From positions 62,001 to 126,000 of the forward strand of contig NZ_BJOC01000011.1 of assembly GCF_006540005.1 (NCBI RefSeq): 64,000 bases of DNA, in the 5' to 3' direction. Numbering within the stretch: position 1 is the stretch's first letter; every line of letters starts with the position of its first letter. A model generated the notes under the pieces. It was not told where the DNA came from, did not search any database, and worked only from the letters and a program-made list of their open reading frames with translations. Position numbers and translations under genes: made by a program. Below are positions 26,733 through 35,891 of the stretch, piece after piece. This DNA comes from Halomonas halmophila. Its GTDB lineage: Bacteria; Pseudomonadota; Gammaproteobacteria; Pseudomonadales; Halomonadaceae.

Positions 26733-27110
26733 TCACACCAGCCAGGTATCCACATTGTCCGGCTGACGTTCCTCCTGGAGTCCCTTGAAGCCCTTGACGC
26801 AACGAATGACCAGCCAGATGACGGCCAGCAGCCAGGTCAGAAAGCCGATCAGGATGAAGGTCAGCAGGCCCGAAACGGCGAAATACACCAGGCCCATCCA
26901 GAAGGTACGGATCTGATAACGGTAATGTTCATCGAGCCAGTGTGGCCCCTGGCCGCGATAGACGTAGGCCATGACCACGCCGACCAGCGAGGTCAGCCCG
27001 CCGGTGACGATGCCCGCCAGATGCAACGCATAGATCACCATGGGGATGGTGGTGTCGGGCTTGGGGGAATCATCGAGGACCGCGGGGTCCTGGGCGTTGT
27101 AGTCGCTCAT
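26733..27110 (-). CDS. DUF4870-like small membrane protein
   Basis: A 125-residue protein with an acidic N-terminal stretch, then three hydrophobic segments (about 25-50, 67-88 and 90-104). Between the first two is a HWLDEHYRYQIRTFW motif, typical of the DUF4870 / YidB-unrelated membrane family of unknown function. I chose ATG 27110 because AAGGAAG lies just upstream; a 14-codon longer frame lacks one. It is immediately upstream of the acyltransferase gene (3-base gap). No function should be inferred beyond membrane location. Confidence 0.7.
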   Translation of the reverse strand: MSDYNAQDPAVLDDSPKPDTTIPMVIYALHLAGIVTGGLTSLVGVVMAYVYRGQGPHWLDEHYRYQIRTFWMGLVYFAVSGLLTFILIGFLTWLLAVIWLVIRCVKGFKGLQEERQPDNVDTWLV

Positions 27111-27196
27111 GCGTCTTCCTTGAAGGGCAGTGAATGTGGAGTCCTGCACCATGATACCTGCCAGCTCGGATGATGCCAGTCGCGCCGATTACTCAC

Positions 27197-27577
27197 TCAG
27201 CGCAGCGGCCGGCAGATTTCCAGCAGGTTGCCATCCGGGTCGCGCAGGTAGAGAGACTCGATCTCGCCGGTGGCGCCCTGGCGCGTGACGGGCCCCAGCT
27301 CGATGTCCACGGACAGGGCATGCAGGTGATGCTGGACTTCCTCCAGCGGCAGGCGGCTGCGCAGGCAGAGGTCGAGGCTGCCGGGAGTCGGGGTGGCCGC
27401 CCGCGGTTCGATATCGGTGGCGGTCCAGTGCAGGCGCAGTGCCATGCTGCCCAGCATCAGGTCGACGCGCTCCTGGTCCCGATAGCGCACATCGAGTCCC
27501 AGGACGCGCGTGTAGAAGTCCACGGCTCGCGAAATGTCGGTCACGGTGATGACCAGGTGGTCCAGACCTGACAGCAT
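27197..27577 (-). CDS. VOC (glyoxalase/bleomycin-resistance) family protein
   Basis: A 126-residue single-polypeptide VOC protein with two beta-alpha-beta-beta-beta modules. The start LDHLVITVTDISRAVDFYTRVLGL gives metal-ligand His7. The end LYLRDPDGNLLEICRP gives the C-terminal Glu ligand. This pattern is that of VOC metalloproteins such as ring-cleaving dioxygenase-like, virulence-associated and glyoxalase-like proteins. Substrate unknown. It is divergent from a methyltransferase gene with only 39 bases between them. Confidence 0.8.
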   Translation of the reverse strand: MLSGLDHLVITVTDISRAVDFYTRVLGLDVRYRDQERVDLMLGSMALRLHWTATDIEPRAATPTPGSLDLCLRSRLPLEEVQHHLHALSVDIELGPVTRQGATGEIESLYLRDPDGNLLEICRPLR

Positions 27578-27616
27578 GAAAGTCTCCTTGAGTGTTGTCC
27601 CTGACCAGAGAATACG

Positions 27617-28255
27617 ATGATGCAGACGTGTCCGCTATGCGCTTCTCCCGATACCAGCGGCTATCATCGTGATAAACAACGCGATTATCTGGTGTGTGGA
27701 CAATGTTCGCTGGTTTTCGTGCCGGCATGGCAACACCTCTCGGCGGCCGAGGAGAAGGCTGTCTATGATCTCCATGACAATCATGGCGCGGATTCCGGGT
27801 ATCGGCGCTTTCTCGACCGACTGTGCACGCCGCTGCGGGAACGCCTGCCGACGCCGGCGCGGGGTCTGGATTTCGGCTGCGGGCCGGGGCCGACCCTGTC
27901 GCTGATGCTCGAGGAAGCGGGGCATCGAATGGCGCTCTATGACCCCTTCTATGCCCCGGACGATGCGGTCTGGCAGTGTCAGTACGATGTCATCACGGCC
28001 ACGGAAGTCTTCGAGCATCTCGCGCATCCGGGCGCCGAGATCGAGCGCCTGGTCGCGCATCTCCACGCCGGAGGCTGGCTGGGGGTGATGACCAAGCGCG
28101 TGCGCTCCCGAGAGGCCTTTGCCACCTGGCATTATATCCGCGACCCGACCCATGTGGCCTTCTTCGCCGATGCCACCTTCGCGTGGCTCGGGCAACGCTT
28201 CGGCCTCAACGTCGAGCTGGTCGATGCCGATGTGGTGCTGATGCAGAAGCCTTGA
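27617..28255 (+). CDS. Class I SAM-dependent methyltransferase with N-terminal zinc ribbon
   Basis: A 212-residue protein. Residues 5-30 hold two CxxC pairs (CPLC and CGQC) that should bind zinc. The methyltransferase domain begins at GLDFGCGPGPTLS (about 83-95), the SAM-binding glycine-rich loop. It continues through LYDPFYAP and VITATEVFEHLAHP, which is typical of the Methyltransf_23/UbiG-like group. No substrate can be assigned. It starts 39 bases from the divergent VOC gene and precedes an MFS transporter by about 160 bases. Confidence 0.8.
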   Translation: MMQTCPLCASPDTSGYHRDKQRDYLVCGQCSLVFVPAWQHLSAAEEKAVYDLHDNHGADSGYRRFLDRLCTPLRERLPTPARGLDFGCGPGPTLSLMLEEAGHRMALYDPFYAPDDAVWQCQYDVITATEVFEHLAHPGAEIERLVAHLHAGGWLGVMTKRVRSREAFATWHYIRDPTHVAFFADATFAWLGQRFGLNVELVDADVVLMQKP

Positions 28256-28413
28256 TCGAGTGTCCGCCGGTTATCTCCCGAGCGGGCATCACGAGGTGAG
28301 CGAAATCGATTGGCCGCGGCGAGCGGCAGGCGTATATTGCTTCGCGCTTGAACTCGGCACCCCGGGTTTGTGGTTGCCGCTCTCTTCCTGTTGGCTTGCC
28401 TCGAGAACCTCAC

Positions 28414-29793
28414 ATGTCACGGCAATTACTGCTCATGGCGCTGGCCCCTCTGCTGGGGCTGTTCATTCTGGCGATCGGCAATGGGGCACTGGTCACCCTG
28501 ACCACGCTGCGCCTGGATTCTGCCGGTTATTCGCCCCAGATCATCGGCTGGGTGTCCTCGGCCTATTTCCTGGGTTTGGCGCTGGGGGCGCTGCTCAATG
28601 ATCGCCTGTTGCTGGCCATCGGACACATTCGGGCCTATGGCAGCTTCGCCTCGCTGGTGGCCGTGACCGTGCTGCTGCAGGGCCTGCTGGTCGAGGCCTG
28701 GGCCTGGTTCGTGCTGCGCCTGGTTGCCGGCTGGGCCACGGTCGGGGTCTTTCTGGTCATCGAGAACTGGTTGCTGGCGGTCGGTGAGCCACGCGTGCGA
28801 GGTCGGTTGCTGGCGCTTTACATGATCGCCGTCTATGCCGCCGGCGTCGTCGGTCAGCTGATGCTCGGCGTGACCCTGGCGCTGGGCGAGCTGGCGCCCT
28901 TCATGATCATCGGCATGCTGGCGTCGCTGTCGGTGCTGCCGATGGCGATGATTCCGCGCGTCACCCCGTTGCTCGAAAAGGCCGAGCCGCTGTCGCCGGC
29001 GCGCCTGATGCGCCTGACACCGACCGGCGTGATGGGCAGCTTCGGCTCCGGCCTGGCAGTCGCCGCGGTCTATACCCTGCTGCCCCTGTACCTGCAGCGC
29101 GTGGGACATGATGTCGAGCGGGTCGGGCAGTTCATGGCGGTGATGGTGCTGGGCGCCATGCTGCTGCAGTATCCGGTCGGGCGCTGGTCGGATCGCCATG
29201 ACCGTCAGCTGGTACTGATCCTGCTGGGGGCTTGCTGTGCGCTGATCGCCGGTGTCGTGCTGCTGGTGCCGTTGACATCCTGGGGCCTAGCAGCGGCCCT
29301 GTTCATGCTGGGGGGCGGGATCTTCACGCTCTACCCGGTGTCGGTGGGGCATGCCGCGGACCGGGCCCCGGCCGGCGCTCTGGTGCGCATGAGCCAGGGC
29401 TTGCTGTTGATCAATGCCATCGGCTCAACCCTCAGCCCGCCGGTCATCACGCCGGTCATGTCGGTGCTGGGCGATGACGGTTTGTTCTGGTGCCTGGGCG
29501 TGCTGGGGCTGAGCCTGGTGGCCTTTTTCGGCTGGCGTCGTCGTGTGCGGCCGGCGCCTCTGCCGGTGGCGCCATTCTCGCCGGCCACACCGCTCAGCGC
29601 GGTGGGCGCCGAACTCGTGGTCACCGATGAGTGGGTGCAGGGCGCGCGTGAGCACGAGCATGTGGAGGACCTGTCGCGGGCGGTGGCCGACGTCGCGGTG
29701 GCCGAGCCGCTGGTTGGGCCGCCACCACGCCATGAGGCGCACATTGTCTATTTCGATGAGCCGCCGACTGCCCCGACGCCCGGTGCGACCTAG
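28414..29793 (+). CDS. MFS transporter (YcaD-like)
   Basis: A 459-residue major facilitator superfamily protein with twelve predicted transmembrane segments in residues 1-400. The signature between helices 2 and 3 is degenerate (LNDRLLLAIGHIRAYG), and the second half shows GRWSDRHDRQ. A hydrophilic, acidic C-terminal tail of about 55 residues (EEHEHVEDLS-type composition) is unusual in length. ATG 28414 begins directly before the first helix and is preferred over a longer frame. Substrate unknown. Confidence 0.8.
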   Translation: MSRQLLLMALAPLLGLFILAIGNGALVTLTTLRLDSAGYSPQIIGWVSSAYFLGLALGALLNDRLLLAIGHIRAYGSFASLVAVTVLLQGLLVEAWAWFVLRLVAGWATVGVFLVIENWLLAVGEPRVRGRLLALYMIAVYAAGVVGQLMLGVTLALGELAPFMIIGMLASLSVLPMAMIPRVTPLLEKAEPLSPARLMRLTPTGVMGSFGSGLAVAAVYTLLPLYLQRVGHDVERVGQFMAVMVLGAMLLQYPVGRWSDRHDRQLVLILLGACCALIAGVVLLVPLTSWGLAAALFMLGGGIFTLYPVSVGHAADRAPAGALVRMSQGLLLINAIGSTLSPPVITPVMSVLGDDGLFWCLGVLGLSLVAFFGWRRRVRPAPLPVAPFSPATPLSAVGAELVVTDEWVQGAREHEHVEDLSRAVADVAVAEPLVGPPPRHEAHIVYFDEPPTAPTPGAT

Positions 29794-29859
29794 GCCTAAT
29801 GGTCGCGTGGCCGTCGTGACCCTAAGCTCGGGGCACCATCTACCCGCCAAGGAGTCTGC

Positions 29860-31644
29860 ATGACGCCCTATACGCCGCCCCTGCGTGACCATCGATTCAT
29901 GCTGCAAGAGGTGCTGGAGCACCAGGTGTTGTCGCTACCCGGCTTCGAGGAAGTCGACGCCGACCTGGTCGAGTCCGTGCTCGAGGAAGCCGGGCGCCTG
30001 GCAAGCGATGTCTGGGCGCCGCTCAATGCCCCGGGTGACCAGCAGGGCTGTCGGCGGGATGCGAATGGCAGGGTGAGCGTGCCTGAGGGTTTCGCCGAGG
30101 CGTATCGGGCCTATGCCGAGGGTGGCTGGAACGGCATCGGTGTCGACCAGGCCCATGATGGCCAGGGCCTGCCCGAGGTGGTAGCCAGCGCTGTCCAGGA
30201 GATGCTGCATGGCGCCAACATGGCCCTGGCGCTTTGCCCGATGCTGACCGCCGGCGCCATCGAGGCGCTGATCCAGCATGGCGATGACGCGCTGTGTGCC
30301 CGCTACCTCCCGCCCCTGGTCGAGGGCCGCTGGACCGGCACCATGAACCTGACCGAACCCCAGGCCGGCTCGGACCTGTCACAGGTGCGTACCCGCGCCG
30401 TGCCGGGGGATGTGGCAGGCGAGTATCGGCTGACCGGCCAGAAGATCTATATCACCTGGGGCGAGCAAGAGCTGGCCGAAAATATCCTCCATCTGGTGCT
30501 GGCGCGTCTGCCCGATGCACCCCGGGGCAACAAGGGTATCTCGCTGTTTCTGGTCCCCCGACGGCTGGTCGACGAGCAGGGCAACCCCGGCGAACTCAAT
30601 GATGTCATCTGTACCGGGCTGGAGCACAAGATGGGCATCCATGGTTCACCGACCTGTTCGCTCAGCTTCGGCGACCACGGCGGTGCCATCGGCTATCTGG
30701 TGGGCGAGCCGGGACGTGGCCTGAACCAGATGTTCACCATGATGAATGCGGCACGCCACAAGGTCGGCATCCAGGGCATCGGCGTGGCCGAACGGGCCTG
30801 CCAGCAAGCGCTGGCGCATGCCGCGGAGCGTCGTCAGGGGCGTCGCGGCGGCCAGGAGTGCGCGATTGCCGAGCATTTCGACGTCAGGCGCATGCTGCTG
30901 TCGATGCGTGCGCGCACCGAGGCCCTGCGCGCCCTGGCGCTGAGCTGTGCCAGCGACATGGATCAGGCGCGGCACGCCGCTGATGACGAGCAGCGTCGCG
31001 CGGCCCAGGCGCGGGTCGATGTGTTGATTCCGGTGGTCAAGGCCTTTTCCACCGATCAGGCCGTGGATATTGCCTCGCTGGGCATTCAGGTGCATGGCGG
31101 CATGGGCTACATCGAGGAGACCGGGGCAGCGCAGCTGTGGCGTGATGTGCGCATCGCGGCCATCTATGAGGGCACTAATGGCATCCAGGCGCTGGATCTG
31201 GCCGGGCGCAAGCTGTCGCGTGATGATGGCGCGGCCCTGGCGTCGTTGATCGATGAGGTGGATGCCACGGCTGCGGCGCTGGTGGCCCATGCCCGGCTCT
31301 CGGCCCTCGGCGAGAGCCTGGCGGCCGGTGCCCATGACCTGCGGGCGGCGATGCGGGTCGTCCTCGATGCCGGCCGTGATAGCACGCACGGCGAGGATGC
31401 GATCCAGGCCCTGGCGACTCCCTTCCTGACGCTGGCGGGGCATGTGCTGTGTGGCTGGCAGATGGGGCAGGCCGCCCTGGTGGCCGATGCCGCCCTGCAG
31501 GGCGGCAGCCAGGATGCCTTCTATTCCGCCAAGCTGGCGGCGGCGGATTTTGCCCTGCGACACTGGCTACCCCTGGGGCGGGCCCAGCGTGCGGTGATCG
31601 AGGCCGGTCTGGATGCCCTGAGCCAGGATCCCGTCGTCCGCTGA
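29860..31644 (+). CDS. Acyl-CoA dehydrogenase with C-terminal extension (DmdC-like)
   Basis: A 594-residue FAD-dependent acyl-CoA dehydrogenase of the long type with an extra C-terminal helical domain. Hallmarks are TGTMNLTEPQAGSDLSQVRT (FAD/substrate binding), KIYITWGEQE, the QVHGGMGYIEE stretch and YEGTNGIQALDL, whose Glu is the expected catalytic base. The N-terminus YTPPLRDHRFMLQEVL is typical of the group that includes methylmercaptopropionyl-CoA dehydrogenase DmdC and many uncharacterised paralogues. An enoyl-CoA hydratase follows after 117 bases. The actual acyl chain cannot be read from the sequence. Confidence 0.88.
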   Translation: MTPYTPPLRDHRFMLQEVLEHQVLSLPGFEEVDADLVESVLEEAGRLASDVWAPLNAPGDQQGCRRDANGRVSVPEGFAEAYRAYAEGGWNGIGVDQAHDGQGLPEVVASAVQEMLHGANMALALCPMLTAGAIEALIQHGDDALCARYLPPLVEGRWTGTMNLTEPQAGSDLSQVRTRAVPGDVAGEYRLTGQKIYITWGEQELAENILHLVLARLPDAPRGNKGISLFLVPRRLVDEQGNPGELNDVICTGLEHKMGIHGSPTCSLSFGDHGGAIGYLVGEPGRGLNQMFTMMNAARHKVGIQGIGVAERACQQALAHAAERRQGRRGGQECAIAEHFDVRRMLLSMRARTEALRALALSCASDMDQARHAADDEQRRAAQARVDVLIPVVKAFSTDQAVDIASLGIQVHGGMGYIEETGAAQLWRDVRIAAIYEGTNGIQALDLAGRKLSRDDGAALASLIDEVDATAAALVAHARLSALGESLAAGAHDLRAAMRVVLDAGRDSTHGEDAIQALATPFLTLAGHVLCGWQMGQAALVADAALQGGSQDAFYSAKLAAADFALRHWLPLGRAQRAVIEAGLDALSQDPVVR

Positions 31645-31761
31645 GTACCTGCCGGCAGCAGACACGCGGCGATTGCCGTTCGACCGAGCGTTCGCTAGGG
31701 TAGGCAGAACGGCTTTCCAGCAGGCCCTTCACGGTGGCCTCTCACAACCCGAGGAAGCAGC

Positions 31762-32535
31762 ATGAGCGACACCCTGATCGATATCCAGGACCATGACGGT
31801 ATCGTGCGTCTGACCCTCACTCGCCCCCAGGCCCTCAATGCCTTGAACAGTGACTTGATCGCCGAACTGGAACGGGTTCTGGTGGATCTCGAGTCCCGTT
31901 CTCACCTGCGTGCGGTGCTGATCACCGGGGCGGGTGACAAGGCCTTCGTGGCCGGGGCGGACATCACCGAGATGCGCGACAAGACGCCCCAGCAGGCGCG
32001 CGATTTCGCCGCCAGGGCACAGGCCACCATCAAGCGGCTCGAGTCGCTGCCGGTGCCGGTGGTCGCACTGGTCAACGGTTTCTGCCTGGGCGGTGGCTGT
32101 GAACTGGCGCTGGCCTGTGACTGGGCGGTGGCCAGTGACAATGCCGTGTTCGGCCAGCCGGAGGTGCAGCTGGGTGTGATTCCCGGCTTCGGCGGTACCC
32201 AACGGCTGCCGCGGCGGGTCGGGCCGGCCATGGCGATCGACCTGGTGACCACCGGCCGCAAGATCGATGCCGCGGAAGCCCTGCGCATCGGCCTGGTCAA
32301 TCGCGTCATGACCCAGAGCGAGCTCGAGGATTATGTCGTGGAACTGACGCGACAGCTGGGCGGCAATGGTCCCCAGGCGGTACGCAGTGCCAAGCAGGCC
32401 GTTCACGAGGGCATGGACCAGGATCAGGACACGGCCCTGGCGCTCGAAAACAGCCTTTTCGCGCTGTGCTTTGCCGGTGACGAACAGAGCGAGGGCATGA
32501 CGGCCTTCGTCGAAAAGCGCAAGCCGTCGTTCTGA
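31762..32535 (+). CDS. Enoyl-CoA hydratase / crotonase family
   Basis: A 257-residue crotonase-fold protein. The oxyanion-hole residues lie in AFVAGADITEM and NGFCLGGGCELA. The two catalytic glutamates of classical hydratases are both present (GGCELALACD and GQPEVQLGVIPGFGG), so hydration of a trans-2-enoyl-CoA is likely. GAGG precedes the ATG. Encoded after the acyl-CoA dehydrogenase, it could carry out the next beta-oxidation-type step. A DmdD-like role is possible but cannot be separated from general fatty-acid or amino-acid catabolism. Confidence 0.88.
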   Translation: MSDTLIDIQDHDGIVRLTLTRPQALNALNSDLIAELERVLVDLESRSHLRAVLITGAGDKAFVAGADITEMRDKTPQQARDFAARAQATIKRLESLPVPVVALVNGFCLGGGCELALACDWAVASDNAVFGQPEVQLGVIPGFGGTQRLPRRVGPAMAIDLVTTGRKIDAAEALRIGLVNRVMTQSELEDYVVELTRQLGGNGPQAVRSAKQAVHEGMDQDQDTALALENSLFALCFAGDEQSEGMTAFVEKRKPSF

Positions 32536-32649
32536 TATCGTCGGGCCTGTCATCCTGCACGGAACGGCTCCCCGAGCGCCCGGTTATCGAGGCCGTGGTA
32601 GCGGATGACGGCTGGCGTTTCCCGGAACGCGCCATCGCAAGGAGGCAAG

Positions 32650-33507
32650 GTGCAGATCACTCAACTCAATATTTACCCGGTCAAGTCCCTGCGGGGCATT
32701 ACCCTGGACCAGGCCGTCCTGACCGAACGAGGCCTGGCCTTCGATCGGCAGTGGATGGTCGTCGACGACGACAACCGCTTCGTGACCCAGCGCGAGCTCG
32801 CCGCCATGGCCCAAGTGCGGGTTGGCCTCACGCCGGATGCCCTGGTGCTGGAGCATGATGCCGTCGAGGAACCGCTGTCGGTGGCCCTCGAACCCGAGGC
32901 GTCGGCGCCGCGACTCGAGGTGCGCATCTTCAAGGATCACTGTGAGGCCATCGATGAAGGCCCCGAGGCGGCGCGCTGGCTGACCCGGGTGCTGGGTCCG
33001 CTCGGCAGCAGTGGACTGCGCCTGGTGCGCTTCCCGGATGAGGCCAGACGCGCCATCGAGCCTGACTATCTGCGGGGAGAAAAGGCCCATACCGGCTTCG
33101 CCGATGGTTATGCCGTACTGGTCACATCCGACGCCTCGCTGAGTGCTCTGAATGCCCGGCTGGCCGAAAAGGGCGAAGGGCCTGTGCCCATGAGCCGCTT
33201 TCGTCCCAACATCGTGGTCGCCGGCGGCACGGCCTTCGACGAACGCCAGTGGGATGATATCCAGCTGCAGGCAAGCGGTGTTCGACTGGGCCTGCGCAAG
33301 CCCTGCAAGCGCTGCAAGATCATCACCCAGGACCAGCAGAGCGGTGAGGCGCCGTCACCCAAGGAGCCCCTGAAGACGCTCGCCGAGATGGATACGCAGC
33401 CGGGCTGGAAGGGGGCCTTCTTCGGTCAGAATGCCATTCCACTGGCCGGTGTGGATGCTGCCCTGCGGGTCGGCGATGTGCTGTCCGTGACGCGCCGCGA
33501 CTCCTGA
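32650..33507 (+). CDS. MOSC domain protein (YcbX/mARC-like, no ferredoxin domain)
   Basis: A 285-residue protein with the MOSC N-terminal beta-barrel (ITQLNIYPVKSLRG, RGLAFDRQWMVVD) followed by the MOSC domain proper. The latter includes MSRFRPNIVV and RKPCKRCKIITQD, whose cysteine (in PCKRC) is the expected molybdenum-cofactor ligand. E. coli YcbX carries an additional 2Fe-2S domain, which is absent here. Related enzymes reduce N-hydroxylated compounds. I chose GTG 32650, with AAGGAGG 4 bases upstream; the frame extends 15 codons further without similarity. Confidence 0.85.
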   Translation: MQITQLNIYPVKSLRGITLDQAVLTERGLAFDRQWMVVDDDNRFVTQRELAAMAQVRVGLTPDALVLEHDAVEEPLSVALEPEASAPRLEVRIFKDHCEAIDEGPEAARWLTRVLGPLGSSGLRLVRFPDEARRAIEPDYLRGEKAHTGFADGYAVLVTSDASLSALNARLAEKGEGPVPMSRFRPNIVVAGGTAFDERQWDDIQLQASGVRLGLRKPCKRCKIITQDQQSGEAPSPKEPLKTLAEMDTQPGWKGAFFGQNAIPLAGVDAALRVGDVLSVTRRDS

Positions 33508-33514
33508 CCCCGAA

Positions 33515-34180
33515 TCAGCGTGCCGGGTCCACCAGGCCACCCAGGGAGGCGTTGCGGCGAAACCAGCCGGCGATGCTGGCGCGTGGCCGGTGCGTGGGCA
33601 GGACTTCGTGGGGAATCGTCTCGGCCATGAAGCATACCAGGGTGCCGGCTTCCGGCAGGACGCGGGCCACTTCGCGGTCATCATCGGGCGAGTAGATCAC
33701 CATCTCGCCGCCGCCATCCGCCGGCCAGTCGGGCGTCAGGTAGCCGACGGTGGAGACGATGCGGTTGGCGCGCCCCTGAAAGCTGTCCAGGTGACGCCGA
33801 TAAAAGCTGCCCGGTGGATAGCGGGCGAAATGCGCCTCGTACTCGAAGAGGCCCAGAAACAGCGCCTGATTCAGGGCTTGTTGCAGTTCTGCCATGGTCT
33901 CCAGATATCGCCGTTGCGCCTGACTCTCGCGGTCCAGCCAGTAGATGGCGTCACCGCGGATGTCGCGGCGCAGATGATGCTGGTCGCCGCGTCCGATCCC
34001 GGCGGCCACCAGCGCATCACGCCGGGTCTTGTCGTCGAGCTCGGCGAGCAGCGATTGGCACAGGGCATCCGGCAGGAAGTCGCGGCCGACATACCAGCCC
34101 CGTTCGACCAGACTGTCGATCAGCTCGTCCACGCGCTCCTGGGCGATCGGCGGCTGGCTGGGGGAGTGTGGCTGTGTCAT
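33515..34180 (-). CDS. 2-oxoglutarate/Fe(II)-dependent oxygenase
   Basis: A 221-residue protein of the prolyl-4-hydroxylase-type 2OG-Fe(II) oxygenases. The iron-binding H-x-D is in YRRHLDSF, the distal His in IPHEVLPTH, and the 2OG-binding basic residue probably in HRPRASIAGWF. The jelly-roll core is about residues 110-215. The substrate is unknown; relatives include prolyl hydroxylases acting on proteins such as EF-Tu (family knowledge, not shown here). The start overlaps the end of the upstream NUDIX gene by 4 bases, so the two form an operon. Confidence 0.82.
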   Translation of the reverse strand: MTQPHSPSQPPIAQERVDELIDSLVERGWYVGRDFLPDALCQSLLAELDDKTRRDALVAAGIGRGDQHHLRRDIRGDAIYWLDRESQAQRRYLETMAELQQALNQALFLGLFEYEAHFARYPPGSFYRRHLDSFQGRANRIVSTVGYLTPDWPADGGGEMVIYSPDDDREVARVLPEAGTLVCFMAETIPHEVLPTHRPRASIAGWFRRNASLGGLVDPAR

Positions 34181-34797
34181 GCAATGGGTTCTCGGCGCAG
34201 CGGATGGTGGCGCAACGGTCCCGCCGGTCGCTGGAAGAGGTTGATCGGCATGGCGAAACCATTGGCCAGCAGGTCGACCAGCATCATCGAGGACAGCCCC
34301 CAGATGGTGTGCTCGCCCTGGCGGTAGCTGGGCACGTAATGATCACGCCCGTCGACATGGATGACATCGGTATGGGTCCGGCGATCATCCAGGAAGTGCT
34401 GCAGCGGCACTTCGAAGATGGCATCCAGCTCGGCGGGGTCCGCGGCCAGCGGCAGGTCGGGCGGAATGGCTCCCACATAGGGGGTGACCAGGATGCCATG
34501 CAGCGAAATGACGTCCGACAGTCGGCCCAGAATCTCGACTCGTTCACGGGCCAGGCCGATCTCCTCGTGGGACTCGCGCAGTGCGGTGGCCAGCAGGTCG
34601 GTATCCTGGGGTTCACGCTTGCCGCCGGGGAAGGCGACCTGGCCGCTGTGGGTGGCGAGATGGGCGGCGCGGCGCGTGAACAGCAGTGTCGGTTGTGCGC
34701 GAGTCACCAGCGGAATCAGCACGGCGGCCTGCGGCAGGTCGAGTCCCAGCCGCCGGGGAGCCTGCGCTTGCAGGCGCTCGCGAAGTTTCTCTAACAT
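34177..34797 (-). CDS. NUDIX hydrolase, CoA pyrophosphatase type
   Basis: A 206-residue NUDIX protein resembling E. coli NudL/YeaB. The segment HSGQVAFPGGKREPQDTDLLATALRE is followed by SHEEIGL. Its UPF0035-type VAFPGGK motif before the NUDIX box marks CoA pyrophosphatases, which cleave CoA to 3',5'-ADP and phosphopantetheine. The REx2EE core is intact. The gene is upstream of the 2OG oxygenase (4-base overlap) and divergent from another NUDIX gene 94 bases away. Confidence 0.82.
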   Translation of the reverse strand: MLEKLRERLQAQAPRRLGLDLPQAAVLIPLVTRAQPTLLFTRRAAHLATHSGQVAFPGGKREPQDTDLLATALRESHEEIGLARERVEILGRLSDVISLHGILVTPYVGAIPPDLPLAADPAELDAIFEVPLQHFLDDRRTHTDVIHVDGRDHYVPSYRQGEHTIWGLSSMMLVDLLANGFAMPINLFQRPAGPLRHHPLRREPIA

Positions 34798-34891
34798 GGG
34801 CTATCCGTCGAGTTTGACCCCTTTTACCCAGCCGTCGAGGGCGGCGTCAAGTTCGGGCCGACGCCTCGCGAACGGCTCGTCAGGGAGGACC

Positions 34892-35452
34892 ATGAATTTT
34901 TGTAGCCATTGTGGCCAGCCGGTCCGCTTCGCGGTACCCGAAGGTGATGACCGACCGCGCTATCTGTGCGATGCCTGTGGCAGTATTCATTATCAGAATC
35001 CACGCATCATTGCCGGCACCCTGCCGGTGCGTGGTTCGCAGATCCTCCTGTGTCGACGTGCCATCGCGCCTCGCAAGGGCTACTGGACTTTGCCGGCCGG
35101 CTTCATGGAGAACGCCGAGACCACCCAGCAGGCGGCCGCCCGGGAAACGCAGGAGGAGGCCTGTGCGGACGTTTCGCTACAGGGACTCTATACCCTCATC
35201 AACCTGCCGCACATCAATCAGGTCTACATGATCTTCCTGGCCGATCTCGCGGGCGGCTTCGCTGCCGGGGCGGAAAGCCTCGAGGTGGCGCTGTTCGAGG
35301 AGCACGAGGTCCCCTGGGATGAACTGGCCTTTCCGACGATCGAGCGGACGCTCCGCCACTTCTATACGGATCGCCACGCGGACCGGGGGTTTCCGCTGCA
35401 CCTCAGCGATATCACCCCCGAGGATCGCGAGCGTTACTTCGGCTCGGCATGA
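34892..35452 (+). CDS. NUDIX hydrolase with N-terminal zinc ribbon
   Basis: A 186-residue protein. Two CxxC pairs (CSHCG at residues 4-8 and CDACG near 26-30) form a zinc ribbon like the one before the NUDIX domain of NudC. The NUDIX box is GFMENAETTQQAAARETQEEA, with the Glu cluster intact but the usual final Gly replaced, which is common in this subgroup. The substrate is probably a nucleoside diphosphate linked to another moiety, such as ADP-ribose, but is unproven. An ideal AGGGAGG precedes ATG 34892. Confidence 0.85.
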   Translation: MNFCSHCGQPVRFAVPEGDDRPRYLCDACGSIHYQNPRIIAGTLPVRGSQILLCRRAIAPRKGYWTLPAGFMENAETTQQAAARETQEEACADVSLQGLYTLINLPHINQVYMIFLADLAGGFAAGAESLEVALFEEHEVPWDELAFPTIERTLRHFYTDRHADRGFPLHLSDITPEDRERYFGSA

Positions 35453-35470
35453 TGTCCGGGGCGCGGGCGC

Positions 35471-35782
35471 CTAGATCGCTTCCAGGCGCCACACATCGAA
35501 GGCGGGCTCCTCATAGGGGTGAGCCTGACGCAGCGCCGCCACGGCATCATGAATCAGGGCATCGTCACACACCAGCTCGACCTTGAGTTCGCTGACGGTC
35601 TCCAGGTCGCCGACCCGGCCGATGTGCGGGTCGGCGCCGGACAGAGGCCGGAACTGTCCGCTACCGGGAGTCTCGAAGCAGCAGGCCTCGTAGTCGCCGA
35701 TGCGCCCGGCGCCGGTGGCGAATACCGCTTCCTTGACCCCTTCGGCATCCTCCCGGGGGACAAAAAACGCCAGCTTGTACAT
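35471..35782 (-). CDS. YqfO/NIF3-associated PII-like small protein
   Basis: A 103-residue protein matching the stand-alone form of the PII/CutA-like insert domain of NIF3/YqfO proteins. It has MYKLAFFVPREDAEGVKEAVFATGAGRIG at the N-terminus, a GQFRPLSGADPHIG loop and the final AHPYEEPAFDVW, which is highly conserved in that family. Such proteins are about 100-105 residues and of unknown function. ATG 35782 has GAGGTG upstream. The frame continues far upstream antisense to the next gene, so that extension is rejected. Confidence 0.85.
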   Translation of the reverse strand: MYKLAFFVPREDAEGVKEAVFATGAGRIGDYEACCFETPGSGQFRPLSGADPHIGRVGDLETVSELKVELVCDDALIHDAVAALRQAHPYEEPAFDVWRLEAI

Positions 35783-35891
35783 GGCAGCTTCACCTCTCGT
35801 GTGTCGTGGATTCGATGGCTGGCTCTGATTGTCGGATGTCGCAGTGGCGGCTGTCATCCCGTTTTCCAACCAGACGCCAAGGAGTGAGATC

